Shown in pieces: positions 47,017 through 56,863 of a stretch of 64,000 nucleotides of DNA. Origin of the DNA: Williamsia faeni (GTDB taxonomy: Bacteria > Actinomycetota > Actinomycetes > Mycobacteriales > Mycobacteriaceae); the NCBI GenBank assembly GCA_003202005.1, contig QJJF01000007.1, positions 62,001 through 126,000 on the forward strand, in the 5' to 3' direction. Every line of letters begins with the position of its first letter. The first letter of the stretch is position 1. Below the pieces are notes generated by a model. The model was not told the origin of the DNA. It made no database searches and worked only from the letters and a program-made list of their open reading frames with translations. The translations under genes were made by a program, and so were the position numbers.

Positions 47017-48903
47017 TTACTTACGGACTACCAACACGAACGGACCGATGTTGGTGACCGTGAACCTCGGGTCGTCGAAGATGTTGGGGTTGAACGTCAC
47101 CGTGTATCGCCGGACGTTGGGGTCGTTGGGGTAGACGTCCTCGGCCAGTCGCAGTGCGTAACCTTCGGCGCTGTAGCGGAACAGGAATACCGTCGGCGGA
47201 CGCCACGGCGAAGAATCCAATTGCTCGACCAGGCTGTCGGTGGTGTCGGCCTCGGACCACGTCTGGATCGCGGCGGCGCGTTTGTCGAACTCCGCCAACG
47301 GGTTTGCGTAGTGCGACGTCAGGCCCTGGAAGCCGAGGTAGGGATAGATCGACAAGAATCCGTAGTCGGCGGTCAGGACGACGGTGTCGGCCTGGGGCCT
47401 GCCCGTCTGGTCACCGATGACGTCGTTGATCTCGGGGAAGTAGCCCTGGGCACCGGGTGGGCGTTGATCGGCACGTTCCCCGTAACCGTCGGTGTCGGTG
47501 TAGGCGACGGTGATCTCGGCGGCGAGGTGGTTCGGGATGCTCTGTCCCACAGCAATTGCGGCCAGAGCCGCCAGGACGACGATCACGGTGCGGACGTCGC
47601 CGAAGCGGCGGACCGCGTACCCGGCCAGTTCGGCGAATCCATAGACCCCGGCCACGCCCAGGACCACTGCGAGAACCGGCTCCATCCGGAACGAGAGCAG
47701 CGTGGTGCCGGCCGCGGTCAGTGCCATGGACAGCAGGCAGAACAGGTAGATGGCAAAGACTGTGATGCCGTACGTCACTGCGACGGTGCGGGTCCGGAAC
47801 CGCAGGACGATCCAGATCAGGCCGACCATCGTCAGGGCGCCGATCAGCGACCAGTGCAGCATCGGGGTCGGCAGCACCGCACCGGAACCCGGCAGGTAGT
47901 GCTCGGCGGTACCACCGGAGGCGGGCTTGTTCCCGAGCCGGTCGATCAGGTACGGCGCCCAGACGATCAGGGCGACCAGGCCGGCGACGAGGCCCATCGC
48001 CACCAATCGCAGCCCGTGGTCCCGTACCGCGCGCCATCGGTCCGATCGGACATCATCTGGCCGAGTTGTCTTGTTGGACTGCTGATACCAGGCCATCGCG
48101 GTGAGGTAGACCGCCATCAGGACCGTGGTCAGGGCGAACAGACCGGTGTAGAGCGTGTAGAAGGTGGCGCTGAGGCCGAGGAAGAGACCACCGGCCAGGA
48201 TCGCCGGTCTACTGCCGGAACGTAGTCCGTGCAGGATCGTGACCAGCATCGGCGCGCCGATGAGCACCAGGACCGCGGCGTAGGGCTCGGGGCTGACGTA
48301 CATCAGCGCCAGGACGGTGGACGCGAGAGTGACCGCGATCGCCCGATCGGTGCGGATCATGCGCTGCCACAACGCCATCGCGATCGCGGCGGCCACCGCG
48401 ATGGAGATGATCGCCCAGGGTTTGAACGCCTCCCACCCGGGCTGGCCGGTCAGGTTGGCGTAGCGCCCGCCGAGCCAGAACCAGCCGGCCGGGTAGTACG
48501 GCGGCAGGTCCGCGTACGTCATGTCCGCCAGCTGCGGGCTGTCGGTCAGACGGGTGAGATATTCGGTCCGGAACTGCTGATCGACCGAGATCCCGAACAG
48601 GTAGAGCTTGGTGGCCCCCAGCGGCATCGCCAGGGTGACCGCCGCAAAAGATGAGATACCCACCCACGACAGGGGTTTGATCAGTCGGCCGGCCTTGCCG
48701 GTCCGCGAGAGCACCACGGCGATCAGCAAGATCACTATCGCCGCCACCTGGCCGGTGGTGGTGAGTGCGGTCGCGACGTTCGACGCGTTGAACGCCGGCC
48801 AGTCGACCTTGGAGATCACTGCCAGGCCGGCTCCCGAGACCACCAGGGCCACGATGGCCGCGCCGATCAGATCCCCTATCGATGACAGATGGGTCCGCAT
48901 CAT
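47017..48903 (-). CDS. aftA: Galactan 5-O-arabinofuranosyltransferase AftA
   Basis: Adds the first arabinofuranose to the galactan, priming arabinan synthesis. The 628-residue protein is a GT-C enzyme with an exported loop after the first helices (SVDQQFRTEYLTRLTDSPQ), followed by the family-typical DLPPYYPAGWFWLGGR, about eleven helices, and a soluble C-terminal domain ending FVLVVRK. It follows dprE2 by 4 bases, the same dprE1-dprE2-aftA order as in mycobacteria (Rv3790-Rv3792). ATG ATG at 48903/48900 gives two equivalent starts. Confidence 0.95.
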   Translation of the reverse strand: MMRTHLSSIGDLIGAAIVALVVSGAGLAVISKVDWPAFNASNVATALTTTGQVAAIVILLIAVVLSRTGKAGRLIKPLSWVGISSFAAVTLAMPLGATKLYLFGISVDQQFRTEYLTRLTDSPQLADMTYADLPPYYPAGWFWLGGRYANLTGQPGWEAFKPWAIISIAVAAAIAMALWQRMIRTDRAIAVTLASTVLALMYVSPEPYAAVLVLIGAPMLVTILHGLRSGSRPAILAGGLFLGLSATFYTLYTGLFALTTVLMAVYLTAMAWYQQSNKTTRPDDVRSDRWRAVRDHGLRLVAMGLVAGLVALIVWAPYLIDRLGNKPASGGTAEHYLPGSGAVLPTPMLHWSLIGALTMVGLIWIVLRFRTRTVAVTYGITVFAIYLFCLLSMALTAAGTTLLSFRMEPVLAVVLGVAGVYGFAELAGYAVRRFGDVRTVIVVLAALAAIAVGQSIPNHLAAEITVAYTDTDGYGERADQRPPGAQGYFPEINDVIGDQTGRPQADTVVLTADYGFLSIYPYLGFQGLTSHYANPLAEFDKRAAAIQTWSEADTTDSLVEQLDSSPWRPPTVFLFRYSAEGYALRLAEDVYPNDPNVRRYTVTFNPNIFDDPRFTVTNIGPFVLVVRK

Positions 48904-48907
48904 CGGC

Positions 48908-49669
48908 TCAGATGGGAAGCTTGCGGAAAATCGGCCGCGGGATGTGGCGCAGGATGATCATGACGAAGCGGAAAGGTCCCGGCGCCCAGACCAATTCCTT
49001 GCCCTTGTCGGCGGAGGTCACGGCCAGTTTGGCGACGTCCTCCTTGTTGACCGTCAGCGGAGCTTCCTTGACGTGCGCCGACAAGCGGGTGCGCACCATG
49101 CCCGGGCGGATGACCAGGACGTGGATGTTGTACTCGCGCAGTGCTTCTCCGAGCCCGAGGTAGAAGCCGTCGAGACCGGCCTTGGTGGAGCCGTACACAA
49201 AATTGCTGCGGCGTACACGTTCTCCGGCCACCGAGCTCATCGCGATGATCTGGCCGTGGCCCTGCTCGCGCATCTTCTGGCCGAGGAGCACGCCCACGGA
49301 GACCGCGGCGGTGTAGTTGATGTTCGCGGTGAACACGGCCTTGCGCTGGTCTTGCCAGACCTCTTCGTCAACACCCTGGACACCGAAGGCGACGATGGCG
49401 ACGTCGATGTCACCGCCGGCGAAGGCCTGATCGATGACGGCGGGGTGGGTGTCCGGCGTGAGGGCATCGAAGTCGATGCGCTCGACCGACGACGCACCGG
49501 CAGCCTTCATCGTCTCCACGGCCGCCTCTCCGGCGGGGTCACCGGGCATGGTGGCCAGCACCACCCGCATGGGGCCCTTCTTGAGGTACTCCGCGGTGAT
49601 GGCGAGGCCGATCTCCGAGCTGCCGCCGAGAACGAGCACGGACTTGGGTACGCCTACGGCGTTGATCAT
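48908..49669 (-). CDS. dprE2: Decaprenylphosphoryl-2-keto-erythropentose reductase DprE2
   Basis: NADH-dependent partner of DprE1 that completes the ribose-to-arabinose epimerisation on decaprenyl phosphate. The 253-residue short-chain dehydrogenase has the cofactor loop [12 protein letters not shown] near residue 12, the catalytic Ser in [10 protein letters not shown] and the Tyr-x3-Lys in VYGSTKAG near 160. The ATG at 49669 has AGGAA 7 bases upstream; the frame is open further but not conserved. It lies 35 bases after dprE1. Confidence 0.95.
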   Translation of the reverse strand: MINAVGVPKSVLVLGGSSEIGLAITAEYLKKGPMRVVLATMPGDPAGEAAVETMKAAGASSVERIDFDALTPDTHPAVIDQAFAGGDIDVAIVAFGVQGVDEEVWQDQRKAVFTANINYTAAVSVGVLLGQKMREQGHGQIIAMSSVAGERVRRSNFVYGSTKAGLDGFYLGLGEALREYNIHVLVIRPGMVRTRLSAHVKEAPLTVNKEDVAKLAVTSADKGKELVWAPGPFRFVMIILRHIPRPIFRKLPI

Positions 49670-49704
49670 GAGTGTTCCTGTCTGGGGTTGGAAGTTTTTG
49701 TGGC

Positions 49705-51126
49705 TCAGGCCAGTTCGAGGCGGCGAGCCATATCCGAGATGAATACCCCGGTCGGATCGATCCGGCGCCGGGTGGCGATCCACGAGTCGATCTCGGGGTA
49801 CATGGCGTGGAAGTTCTGCGCGGACGTGCGCGAATCCTTGGCTGTGTACAGGCGTCCGCCCATGGCCATCACCCGGCGGTCGAGTTCGTTCAGGTATTCG
49901 CCGAGGCCGCGCTTCACCGGGAAGTCGAGGCAGACGTTCCAGCCGCGGAACGGGAAGCTCAGCGGAGCCTGGTTGCCTTCACCGAACAGCTTGATCACAT
50001 TGAGGAAGCTGACGTGTCCGGAGGCCTGGATATCGGCGATGATCGATTTGAATTCATCCTCATTGCCGGTCGGCACGATGAATTGATATTGCGTGAATCC
50101 GCCCGTGCGTCCGTAGGCGCGATTCCATTCACCGAAGATATCGAGAATGTGGTAGAACTGCGCCAAATTCTTGACCTGACCGGTTTTATTCGAACCCATC
50201 CGGTAATAGGCCTCGCCGACGATCGAGAAGTCGAACTTGTTGGCCAGGCCGTTGGGGAACACGTCCGGGAACGTCAGTAGAGGCTTACCGTTGAACTTCA
50301 GTGGATCCTTCTGAAGTTTCGCCGGCAGCTGGTCCAGGGTGGCGAGGTTGCCCCGGCTGAATGATCCGCGGCCGAGCTTCGGTGGCTTGCTGATCGAGTC
50401 GAACCAGCCCGAGGCGTACTCGTAGCCGTCTTCGAACCCGTCCTCGAGGTGCAGTGCGATGGTTTCGTCGAGGCTCGCCGTGGTGGCGGTGTCGGCGATG
50501 AAGTAGGCACTCTCGGTGCGCTTCATCTGGACCTTTGCGCGCAGAATGATGCCGGTCAGGCCGATGCCGGCGACCGTGGCCCAGAACAGCTCGCCGCCCG
50601 GATCGTCGGAGGTGCCCGACGGGGTGAGTGTGAGGATGCGTCCGTCGGCGACCAGCAGCGTGATCTCGACCACGTGCTGGCCGAAACTGCCTGCACTGTG
50701 GTGGTTCTTGCCGTGGATGTCGTGGGCGATGGCGCCGCCAATGGTGACCTGGCGGGTGCCCGGCAGGACCGGTACCCACAGGCCGAACGGCAGGGCCACA
50801 GCCATCAGGTCGTCGAGTGAGACGCCGGCGTCGAGGTCGACGATCCCGGTGGTGTCGTCGATCGAATGGATGCGTTTGAGCTGCGTCATGTCGATGGTCA
50901 GGCCACCGATGTTCTGCGCGGACTCGTTGTAAGAACGTCCCAGGCCGCGCGCGATGACACCGCGACGCAGGTAGGACGGCTTGTCGGCATTTGCATCGGC
51001 AACCTGCGCGACAGCCTTGGCGATCACCTCGACATCGGGTGTGGCCAGCACGTGACCCTCGATCGGCGTCGTGCGGCTCCAGCCGACGAGCTTGCGGGTT
51101 TCAATGGGCAATTCAGCGGTAGACAT
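49705..51126 (-). CDS. dprE1: Decaprenylphosphoryl-beta-D-ribose 2'-oxidase DprE1
   Basis: FAD enzyme that oxidises decaprenylphosphoryl-ribose at C2, target of benzothiazinones. The 473-residue protein has the VAO-type FAD domain ([17 protein letters not shown] near residue 60, [23 protein letters not shown] near 120) and the substrate domain with [14 protein letters not shown]. Cys399 in that segment corresponds to Cys387 of the M. tuberculosis enzyme, the residue alkylated by nitro-benzothiazinones. The gene starts the dprE1-dprE2-aftA operon. Confidence 0.97.
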   Translation of the reverse strand: MSTAELPIETRKLVGWSRTTPIEGHVLATPDVEVIAKAVAQVADANADKPSYLRRGVIARGLGRSYNESAQNIGGLTIDMTQLKRIHSIDDTTGIVDLDAGVSLDDLMAVALPFGLWVPVLPGTRQVTIGGAIAHDIHGKNHHSAGSFGQHVVEITLLVADGRILTLTPSGTSDDPGGELFWATVAGIGLTGIILRAKVQMKRTESAYFIADTATTASLDETIALHLEDGFEDGYEYASGWFDSISKPPKLGRGSFSRGNLATLDQLPAKLQKDPLKFNGKPLLTFPDVFPNGLANKFDFSIVGEAYYRMGSNKTGQVKNLAQFYHILDIFGEWNRAYGRTGGFTQYQFIVPTGNEDEFKSIIADIQASGHVSFLNVIKLFGEGNQAPLSFPFRGWNVCLDFPVKRGLGEYLNELDRRVMAMGGRLYTAKDSRTSAQNFHAMYPEIDSWIATRRRIDPTGVFISDMARRLELA

Positions 51127-51194
51127 CGACTCAGAGACTACCTGGGGCGGCCATGCCCACTGCCGGTGTCAGGGTCAACCGTCGATAGGCCAAC

Positions 51195-51315
51195 CCCTGA
51201 GATCGTCCCCGAGAGCACCCGCGGCCGGCATATCGCCATCTGCTACCCCAGATCGCGACGATCTCAGGGCCCAACGTGCACTCACCGGTTGCGCCCAGGG
51301 TGCGCACAACCGGTG
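51195..51315. promoter_or_regulatory. Inverted repeats in the dprE1 / monooxygenase divergent spacer
   Basis: CCCTGAGATCGTC at 51195-51207 is exactly inverted at 51257-51269 (49-base spacer); the second copy also contains GATCG-CGA-CGATC. A second inverted repeat, CACCGGTTG at 51283-51291 and CAACCGGTG at 51307-51315, ends 33 bases before the monooxygenase start. These are candidate operators for a dimeric regulator of one or both genes. Confidence 0.5.
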
Positions 51316-51348
51316 TGTTCGGCTCAAACCTGTTCGAGACTCGGTGGC

Positions 51349-52713
51349 ATGACGACTTCATCGGGTTCCCGGCCTGCTCGCAGACAGCTCCATCTCAATG
51401 CCTTCCTCTGGGGCGTCGGGCAGCACGAGGCCGCGTGGCGGCACCCGCTGACCACGGAGAGTGACGTACTCAACGTCGCGCACTATCAGAATCTCGGCCG
51501 GATCGCCGAACGCGGGAAACTGGATTCGCTGTTCTTCGCCGACGCCTTACAGGTCGATTCCCGCATCAAGCACAACTCGCTGTTTCTTCTCGATCCGGTC
51601 ACGCTGCTCTCTGCGATCGCGGTGGCCACCGAGCGGATCGGCTTGATCGGGACCGCGTCGACCACGTACTCCGATCCGTACACGGTGGCGCGCAGGTTCG
51701 CGACGCTCGACCACATCAGCGGCGGACGGGCGGGCTGGAACATCGTTACCGGCCACCAGCTCGAAGAGGCTGCGAACTTTGGTCTCGACGCTCCACCACT
51801 GCACAGCGAAAGATATGCGCGTGGAGCCGAATTCGTCGACGTTGCGCTCGAGCTGTGGGACAGCTGGGAGGACGACGCGTTGCGGCTGGACGTCGAGTCG
51901 GGCCTCTTCGCCGACCCGGACAAGATTCACACCATCGACCACGAGGGTGAGCACTTCCGGATTCGTGGTCCGCTCAGCTCGCCGCGGTCCTTGCAAGGAC
52001 ACCCGCTGCTCGTACAGGCTGGATCCTCGGAGGCCGGAAAGGATTTCGCGGCGCGGTACGCCGAGGCGGTCTTCACCGCGCAGTACACCCTCGAGCAGGG
52101 GCAGGAGTTCTACCGCGACCTGAAGGCGCGGGTGGTGAAGGCGGGCCGCAGTGCCGACGATCTGAAGGTACTTCCCGGGTTCTATCCGTTCATCGGCGAT
52201 ACGGAGGAGGAGGCACGGGCGCTGGAACAGTCCTTCAATGATCTGAAATCGACGGAATTCGCGCTCAAGCAACTCTCCGTCATCGTCGGCGTCGATCTCG
52301 GCGAGGATTCGCTCGACTCCCCGCTGCCGCCGCTGCCGTCGGTCGAGGATTTCGACGGCCAGAAGAGCCGCCTCCAGCTGGTGAAGGACCTCGCCGGGGA
52401 CGGCAAGCACACCGTCCGCGAGGTCCTCGAGCTGCTCAGCGGCGGACGCGGGCACCGCACGTTCGTCGGCACGGCGGAGCAGGTGGCCGACGAGATCGAG
52501 CTGTGGTTCACCGAGGGCGCGGCGGACGGGTTCAACATCATGCCGCCGTACCTGCCGGGCGGACTGGAGACCTTCGTCGATCGGGTCGTGCCGATCCTGC
52601 AGCAACGAGGGCTGTTCCGCACCGACTACACGTCGACGACGCTGCGCGGCAACTACGGCCTGAGCGAGCCGGTCAACCGGCATGTCGCGATTCCGTCGGA
52701 GGCGACGGCCTGA
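51349..52713 (+). CDS. NtaA/SnaA/DszA-family FMN-dependent monooxygenase
   Basis: A 454-residue luciferase-like monooxygenase of the group that uses reduced FMN from a separate reductase. Family parts are AWRHPLTTESDVLNVAHYQN near residue 30, LERGK-like AERGKLDSLFFAD, SGGRAGWNIVT near 123, and HFRIRGPLSSPRSLQGHP. The length and layout are those of DszA (453 residues, dibenzothiophene sulfone monooxygenase), but no dszB/dszC is nearby, so the substrate is open. No good ribosome site precedes the ATG. The adjacent FAD oxidoreductase gene is convergent. Confidence 0.85.
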   Translation: MTTSSGSRPARRQLHLNAFLWGVGQHEAAWRHPLTTESDVLNVAHYQNLGRIAERGKLDSLFFADALQVDSRIKHNSLFLLDPVTLLSAIAVATERIGLIGTASTTYSDPYTVARRFATLDHISGGRAGWNIVTGHQLEEAANFGLDAPPLHSERYARGAEFVDVALELWDSWEDDALRLDVESGLFADPDKIHTIDHEGEHFRIRGPLSSPRSLQGHPLLVQAGSSEAGKDFAARYAEAVFTAQYTLEQGQEFYRDLKARVVKAGRSADDLKVLPGFYPFIGDTEEEARALEQSFNDLKSTEFALKQLSVIVGVDLGEDSLDSPLPPLPSVEDFDGQKSRLQLVKDLAGDGKHTVREVLELLSGGRGHRTFVGTAEQVADEIELWFTEGAADGFNIMPPYLPGGLETFVDRVVPILQQRGLFRTDYTSTTLRGNYGLSEPVNRHVAIPSEATA

Positions 52714-52722
52714 CTCTGCTCG

Positions 52723-54255
52723 TCAGGCGCCCAGGACCGCCGCTGCAGCATTGTGGCCGGGGATGCCACTGACCCCGCCGCCGCGGCGGGCTCCGGCACC
52801 GGCGATCAGGAGCCGGGGATGTTTCGTCTCGACACCCCAGGTTCCGACGTCGGCGGTCGGGGCCCACGGCCACTGCAGCGGCCGGTGAAAGATGTTGCCG
52901 CCGGGCAATCCGACGGCGTCCTGCAACTCCAGCGCGGTCTTCGCCTCGATACACGGGTCGCCGTTGATGTCGGTCGCGATGACGTCGGCGATGGGTTCAC
53001 CCAGCACTGAGTCCAGCGCGGCCAGAGTTGCCTGCACCGCTTGATCTTTCGCGCCCGAAGAGGTGAACAACTCCGGTGGCATGTGCAGGCCGAACAGTGT
53101 GAGTGTGTGCATTCCGGTCAGTGATGGGCCGAGGATGCTGGGGTCGGACAGTGTGTGGCAGTAGATCTCGCAGGGCGGTGTGGACGGGATCGAACCGGTC
53201 GCGGCCTCCTGGTATGACCGTCCGAGTGCATCGAAACCCTCGTGGATATGGAAGGTCCCGGAGAACGCGACCCCCGGTGCGACGGTGTGGTCCCGGAGTT
53301 TCGGCAGTCGCCGGAGCAGCACGTTGATCTTCAGTTGTGCGCCCTGCGGCGGTGGTCCACCGACAGTCGGGGCGTCGAGCAGGTTGTCGAGAACCGCCGG
53401 CGCGCAGGCGGCATGGATGAACTCAGCGGCCGCAGCGCCTCCCGGCCAGCCGACCCGTCCGTCTTCGGCGTCGATGGCGGTGACCTCGACACCGGTCCGG
53501 ATCTCGGCGCCGGCCGCGACCGCTGCCGCTGCCAGTGCGCCGGAAACCGCGCCCATGCCGCCGACCGGTACGTCCCAGTCGCCGGTGCCGCCGCCGATCA
53601 GGTGATAGAGCAGGCAGATGTTCTGCAATAGCGACGGGTCGTAGAGGTCGGCGAAGGTGCCGATCAAACCGTCGGTCGCGACGATGCCACGGACGACGTC
53701 GTCGGTGAACCTGCTGTCGATGATGGTGCCGATCGGTGTGCTCGTCAGCTGTTCCCAGAGGTCCATCGCATCGAGGTCGGTCGCGGCGACCGACGCCATC
53801 TCGTCGGCGCTCATCAGCGGACGCAGCATCGTCGGGAAGACGCCCTCGGCGATCGTCGCCATCGCGCCGTAGAAGTTCTGCCAGGCCGCGAAGTCGTGGT
53901 CGGATCCGGTGGCGGCGCGAAACGATGCTGCGGTGGCCGCGTCGTCGGCGGTGTCGACCAGGAGTCCGCGGGTGGGGTCGTTGGGCAATGGCGTGTACGA
54001 CGAATAGCGGCGCCGGATCAGTGTGATGTCGAGGTCGAGATCAGTGATGATCTGCCGGGGCATCAGCGACACCAGATACGAATATCGGGAGAGCCGGGCA
54101 TTCATGCCCGGGAAAGGCCGGGCCGAAACGGTTGCCCCGCCGACGTGGCCGGATCGCTCGAGGACGAGCACCTTGCGTCCGGCGCGCGCGAGGTAGGCGG
54201 CGGCGGTGAGCCCGTTGTGACCGGCACCGATGACGATGTCGTCGTATGTCTCCAT
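52723..54255 (-). CDS. Phytoene-desaturase-like FAD-dependent oxidoreductase
   Basis: A 510-residue amine-oxidase/CrtI-type flavoprotein. The FAD loop VIGAGHNGLTAAAYLARAG is at residues 8-26, followed by VLERSGHVGGAT. Near the middle is GDWDVPVGGMGAVSGALA, and the C-terminal FAD contact reads LLIAGAGARRGGGVSGIPGH. It belongs with the uncharacterised COG1233-type oxidoreductases rather than with a carotenoid cluster, as no crt genes are present. ATG 54255 is the first in-frame ATG before the FAD loop; no clear ribosome site was seen. Confidence 0.82.
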   Translation of the reverse strand: METYDDIVIGAGHNGLTAAAYLARAGRKVLVLERSGHVGGATVSARPFPGMNARLSRYSYLVSLMPRQIITDLDLDITLIRRRYSSYTPLPNDPTRGLLVDTADDAATAASFRAATGSDHDFAAWQNFYGAMATIAEGVFPTMLRPLMSADEMASVAATDLDAMDLWEQLTSTPIGTIIDSRFTDDVVRGIVATDGLIGTFADLYDPSLLQNICLLYHLIGGGTGDWDVPVGGMGAVSGALAAAAVAAGAEIRTGVEVTAIDAEDGRVGWPGGAAAAEFIHAACAPAVLDNLLDAPTVGGPPPQGAQLKINVLLRRLPKLRDHTVAPGVAFSGTFHIHEGFDALGRSYQEAATGSIPSTPPCEIYCHTLSDPSILGPSLTGMHTLTLFGLHMPPELFTSSGAKDQAVQATLAALDSVLGEPIADVIATDINGDPCIEAKTALELQDAVGLPGGNIFHRPLQWPWAPTADVGTWGVETKHPRLLIAGAGARRGGGVSGIPGHNAAAAVLGA

Positions 54256-54437
54256 GGGGTCATGATGCCGTGTTCGGCAATTGTGTGATTTATCTCGAAA
54301 TAAGAAAACACTCGTGTTGTTCAAATGGGAAACTCAGAGAACTCTCAGTAATCGCTGCGCGGATTCAATATGTGGCGAGGTAATGTTTTTTGCAATACGC
54401 ATTCGCATCAATGTCGAGGTGAATGGGAAGGGTGGCC

Positions 54438-54863
54438 ATGGAAGCGTGGGGAATCGGGGTTTTTGACAACGACGCAGCTGTCGGCTGGGCCGACCGCTTC
54501 GATCGTTCGACGCCACCGGCGCGAGCCGCCGTGGTTCGCTCGGCGTTGCAGTCCGTCGCCGGTGCCGACGATTCCGGATCCGCAGCGCTGGCCGCCGCCG
54601 CTGTTGTCGCCTCCGCGCTTCCCGGTGGTCGGCTACTGCCCGCCGGGTACGGCCCGAAAGGTCTGTCCGAGAACCAGTTTCAGGTGACGCCCGACCTACC
54701 GGGCCTGGCTTTGCGGGCGTTGTCCAAGGTGAGGGTCCCGGAGTCGGCGTGGTCAGGTCAGTGGCGCGAGGCGGGCTTGCTCGACGACGCGGTGGCTGTC
54801 GTCGACGCAGTCATGGATGAGATCGAAGAACGCCGCGACCTTGGTCTGGAGCGGGCGAGCTAG
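54438..54863 (+). CDS. DUF4259 protein
   Basis: A 141-residue soluble protein with the DUF4259 opening MEAWGIGVFDNDAA followed by a helical body ending in DAVMDEIEERRD. The family is widespread and without known function. GGGTGGCC lies directly before the ATG; another ATG 15 bases upstream is possible. The 180-bp spacer before it is clearly more AT-rich than its surroundings. Confidence 0.75.
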   Translation: MEAWGIGVFDNDAAVGWADRFDRSTPPARAAVVRSALQSVAGADDSGSAALAAAAVVASALPGGRLLPAGYGPKGLSENQFQVTPDLPGLALRALSKVRVPESAWSGQWREAGLLDDAVAVVDAVMDEIEERRDLGLERAS

Positions 54864-54951
54864 TGGTACGACCGTGCGTGATTCTCGGTGAGAGGGCCCA
54901 GAGCGCCGGGAGCTTGTAGCCTGAGTCACACCAGTGACACGGGGAGTTGCA

Positions 54952-56325
54952 ATGCCATATATGCCGATCACCGAATCGATGTTTCTTCTGGCCGAATCGC
55001 GGGAGCATCCGATGCACGTCGGAGGCCTGCAGATATACGAACCGGCTCCGGGCGACGACGACCTCGGTGAGCAGATGTTCGAGACGTTCCAGGCCCAATC
55101 TGATGTCCACCGGCTTTTCCGAAAACGGCCGGCGTCGCCCGTGGGCCTCATGGGCACTGTCCGCTGGACCTATGACAAGGACGTCGATCTCGAATATCAC
55201 GTCCGCCGAACCGTGCTGCCACGTCCGGGACGGGTGCGTGAACTGCTGCGTTATGTCTCGGCGAACCACGGTGCACTCCTCGATCGGCATCGACCGATGT
55301 GGGAATTGCACCTCATCGAGGGGCTCGCCGACGGGCGGGTTGCCATGTACACAAAGATTCACCACTCGCTGGTCGACGGCGTATCTGCGCTCAAACTGCT
55401 CGAGAAGACCCTGTCTCCCGACCCGGATGCCCGGACAGCGCGGGCGCCCTGGGACCCCACCTTGTTTGGCTCCCGACCCAAGCCGGACTCGGACCAGTCC
55501 GAATCCGGGAACTGGCTCTCCGAAGGACTCAAGGTGGCCGGTGAACTCGTGGGGTTCCTTCCGGCGTCAGCCCGCGTCGGACTCCGAGCCGTACGCGACC
55601 ACAACCTGATCGTCCCGATGCAGGCGCCGAGGACCATGTTCAACGTGCCGATCGGCGGCGCTCGCCGATTCGCCGGAGAACAGTGGTCGGCCACCCGCTT
55701 GCATGCGGTGGCATCGGGCCTGGGCATCACACTGAACGATGTGGTGATGGCGATGTGCGCGGGCGCCCTGCGCTCGTATCTCATCGACCAGAACGCCCTG
55801 CCCGACGAACCGCTGATCGCGATGATGCCGGTGTCGATGCACGCCAAGGACGACGACTCATCCGAGGGCAACGCGATTACCGCGATCCTGGCGAACCTCG
55901 CCACCGACCAACCCGATCCCGAACGACGTCTGGCCACCCTGGTCGACTCGACAACCGCGAGCAAGCAGGTGATCAGGGGACTGAGCCCCTTGCAGGCGAT
56001 GGGCTACGGCGCCGTCATCGCGGCGCCGCTCGCCCTCACAGCGGTGCCCGGGTACGTCCGGATGACCCCGCCGCCGTTCAACCTCATCATCTCGAATGTC
56101 GCAGGGCCGAAGCATGATCTGTACTGGAACGGAGCCCGGCTCGACGGGGTGTTCCCGGCATCGATCGCGATGGACGGCCAGGCCCTGAACATCACCGTGA
56201 CCACCAACGGTGACATGGTGAACTTCGGGGTCACCGGTGCGCGTGCGGAGGTCCCGAGCCTGCAGCGGATCCTGACCCATCTCGACACCGCGTTGGAGGA
56301 GCTGGAAAAGCTCTGCCACCCCTGA
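54952..56325 (+). CDS. Wax ester synthase / diacylglycerol acyltransferase (WS/DGAT)
   Basis: Makes wax esters or triacylglycerol from acyl-CoA and an alcohol or diacylglycerol. The 457-residue protein has the active-site motif HHxxxDG as His137-His138-SLV-Asp142-Gly143, the conserved DRHRPMWELHLIEGL before it, and the C-terminal NLIISNVAGPK. GGGGAG lies 5 bases before the ATG. Actinobacteria carry many paralogues, so the exact substrate is open. GtrA follows after 61 bases. Confidence 0.93.
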   Translation: MPYMPITESMFLLAESREHPMHVGGLQIYEPAPGDDDLGEQMFETFQAQSDVHRLFRKRPASPVGLMGTVRWTYDKDVDLEYHVRRTVLPRPGRVRELLRYVSANHGALLDRHRPMWELHLIEGLADGRVAMYTKIHHSLVDGVSALKLLEKTLSPDPDARTARAPWDPTLFGSRPKPDSDQSESGNWLSEGLKVAGELVGFLPASARVGLRAVRDHNLIVPMQAPRTMFNVPIGGARRFAGEQWSATRLHAVASGLGITLNDVVMAMCAGALRSYLIDQNALPDEPLIAMMPVSMHAKDDDSSEGNAITAILANLATDQPDPERRLATLVDSTTASKQVIRGLSPLQAMGYGAVIAAPLALTAVPGYVRMTPPPFNLIISNVAGPKHDLYWNGARLDGVFPASIAMDGQALNITVTTNGDMVNFGVTGARAEVPSLQRILTHLDTALEELEKLCHP

Positions 56326-56386
56326 CTACCGGCCTCATGATCAGGCTGTCGGCCGCCCGTGATCGGGTTGCCGCTAGGGTGTCGGG

Positions 56387-56848
56387 GTGGCAGAAGAGCA
56401 GGCCGAGGGGCAACGGACAACCGAACTGGATGCGGCGATCGCTGTGCCGACGCCGGCCGGTGGCGATCTGAAGACCCAAATTGTCCGATTCGTCATCACC
56501 GGCGCGGCGTCGGGAGTGCTGGATCTGGGGCTGACTCTGATCTTCCAGTACCTGCTGGGTTTCCCGGAATGGGCCGCCAAGTCGATCGGCTTTTTCTGCG
56601 GCACCACGATGGCCTACCTCATCAACCGCAGATGGACCTTCAAAGCCGAGCCGAGCGTGGCCCGCTTCGTGTCGGTCACACTGCTCTACCTGGTGACCTT
56701 CGTCGTTCAGGTGGGCATCTACACCCTGCTGTCGCGCACCTGGGACGACACGGTGCTGTGGAGCCTGCTCGCCTACGTCGTCGCCCAGGGCACAGCCACC
56801 GTCATCAACTTCGTGGTGCAGCGGACGGTCATCTTCAAGATCCGCTGA
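56387..56848 (+). CDS. GtrA-family membrane protein (Rv3789-like)
   Basis: A 153-residue protein with four membrane helices, starting at about residues 28, 60, 97 and 125, and the GtrA signatures IRFVITGAASGVLDLGL-like and FCGTTMAYLINRRWTF. In M. tuberculosis the gene next to dprE1 (Rv3789) encodes a GtrA protein linked to DPA flipping or to recruiting arabinosyltransferase partners. Here it lies about 5 kb from dprE1, separated by an accessory block, so the same role is plausible but not proven. The GTG start lacks a strong ribosome site. Confidence 0.87.
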   Translation: MAEEQAEGQRTTELDAAIAVPTPAGGDLKTQIVRFVITGAASGVLDLGLTLIFQYLLGFPEWAAKSIGFFCGTTMAYLINRRWTFKAEPSVARFVSVTLLYLVTFVVQVGIYTLLSRTWDDTVLWSLLAYVVAQGTATVINFVVQRTVIFKIR

Positions 56849-56863
56849 CCACGACCTGACCCA

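Noticed and set aside
51349-52713. True DszA of a desulfurisation operon
   Set aside because: No dszB or dszC neighbour and only family-level resemblance; kept as NtaA/SnaA/DszA family.
54301-54318. AACAC-TC-GTGTT as an operator upstream of the DUF4259 gene
   Set aside because: Short palindrome in an AT-rich stretch; resemblance to the one at 8951 is too weak to claim a shared regulator.
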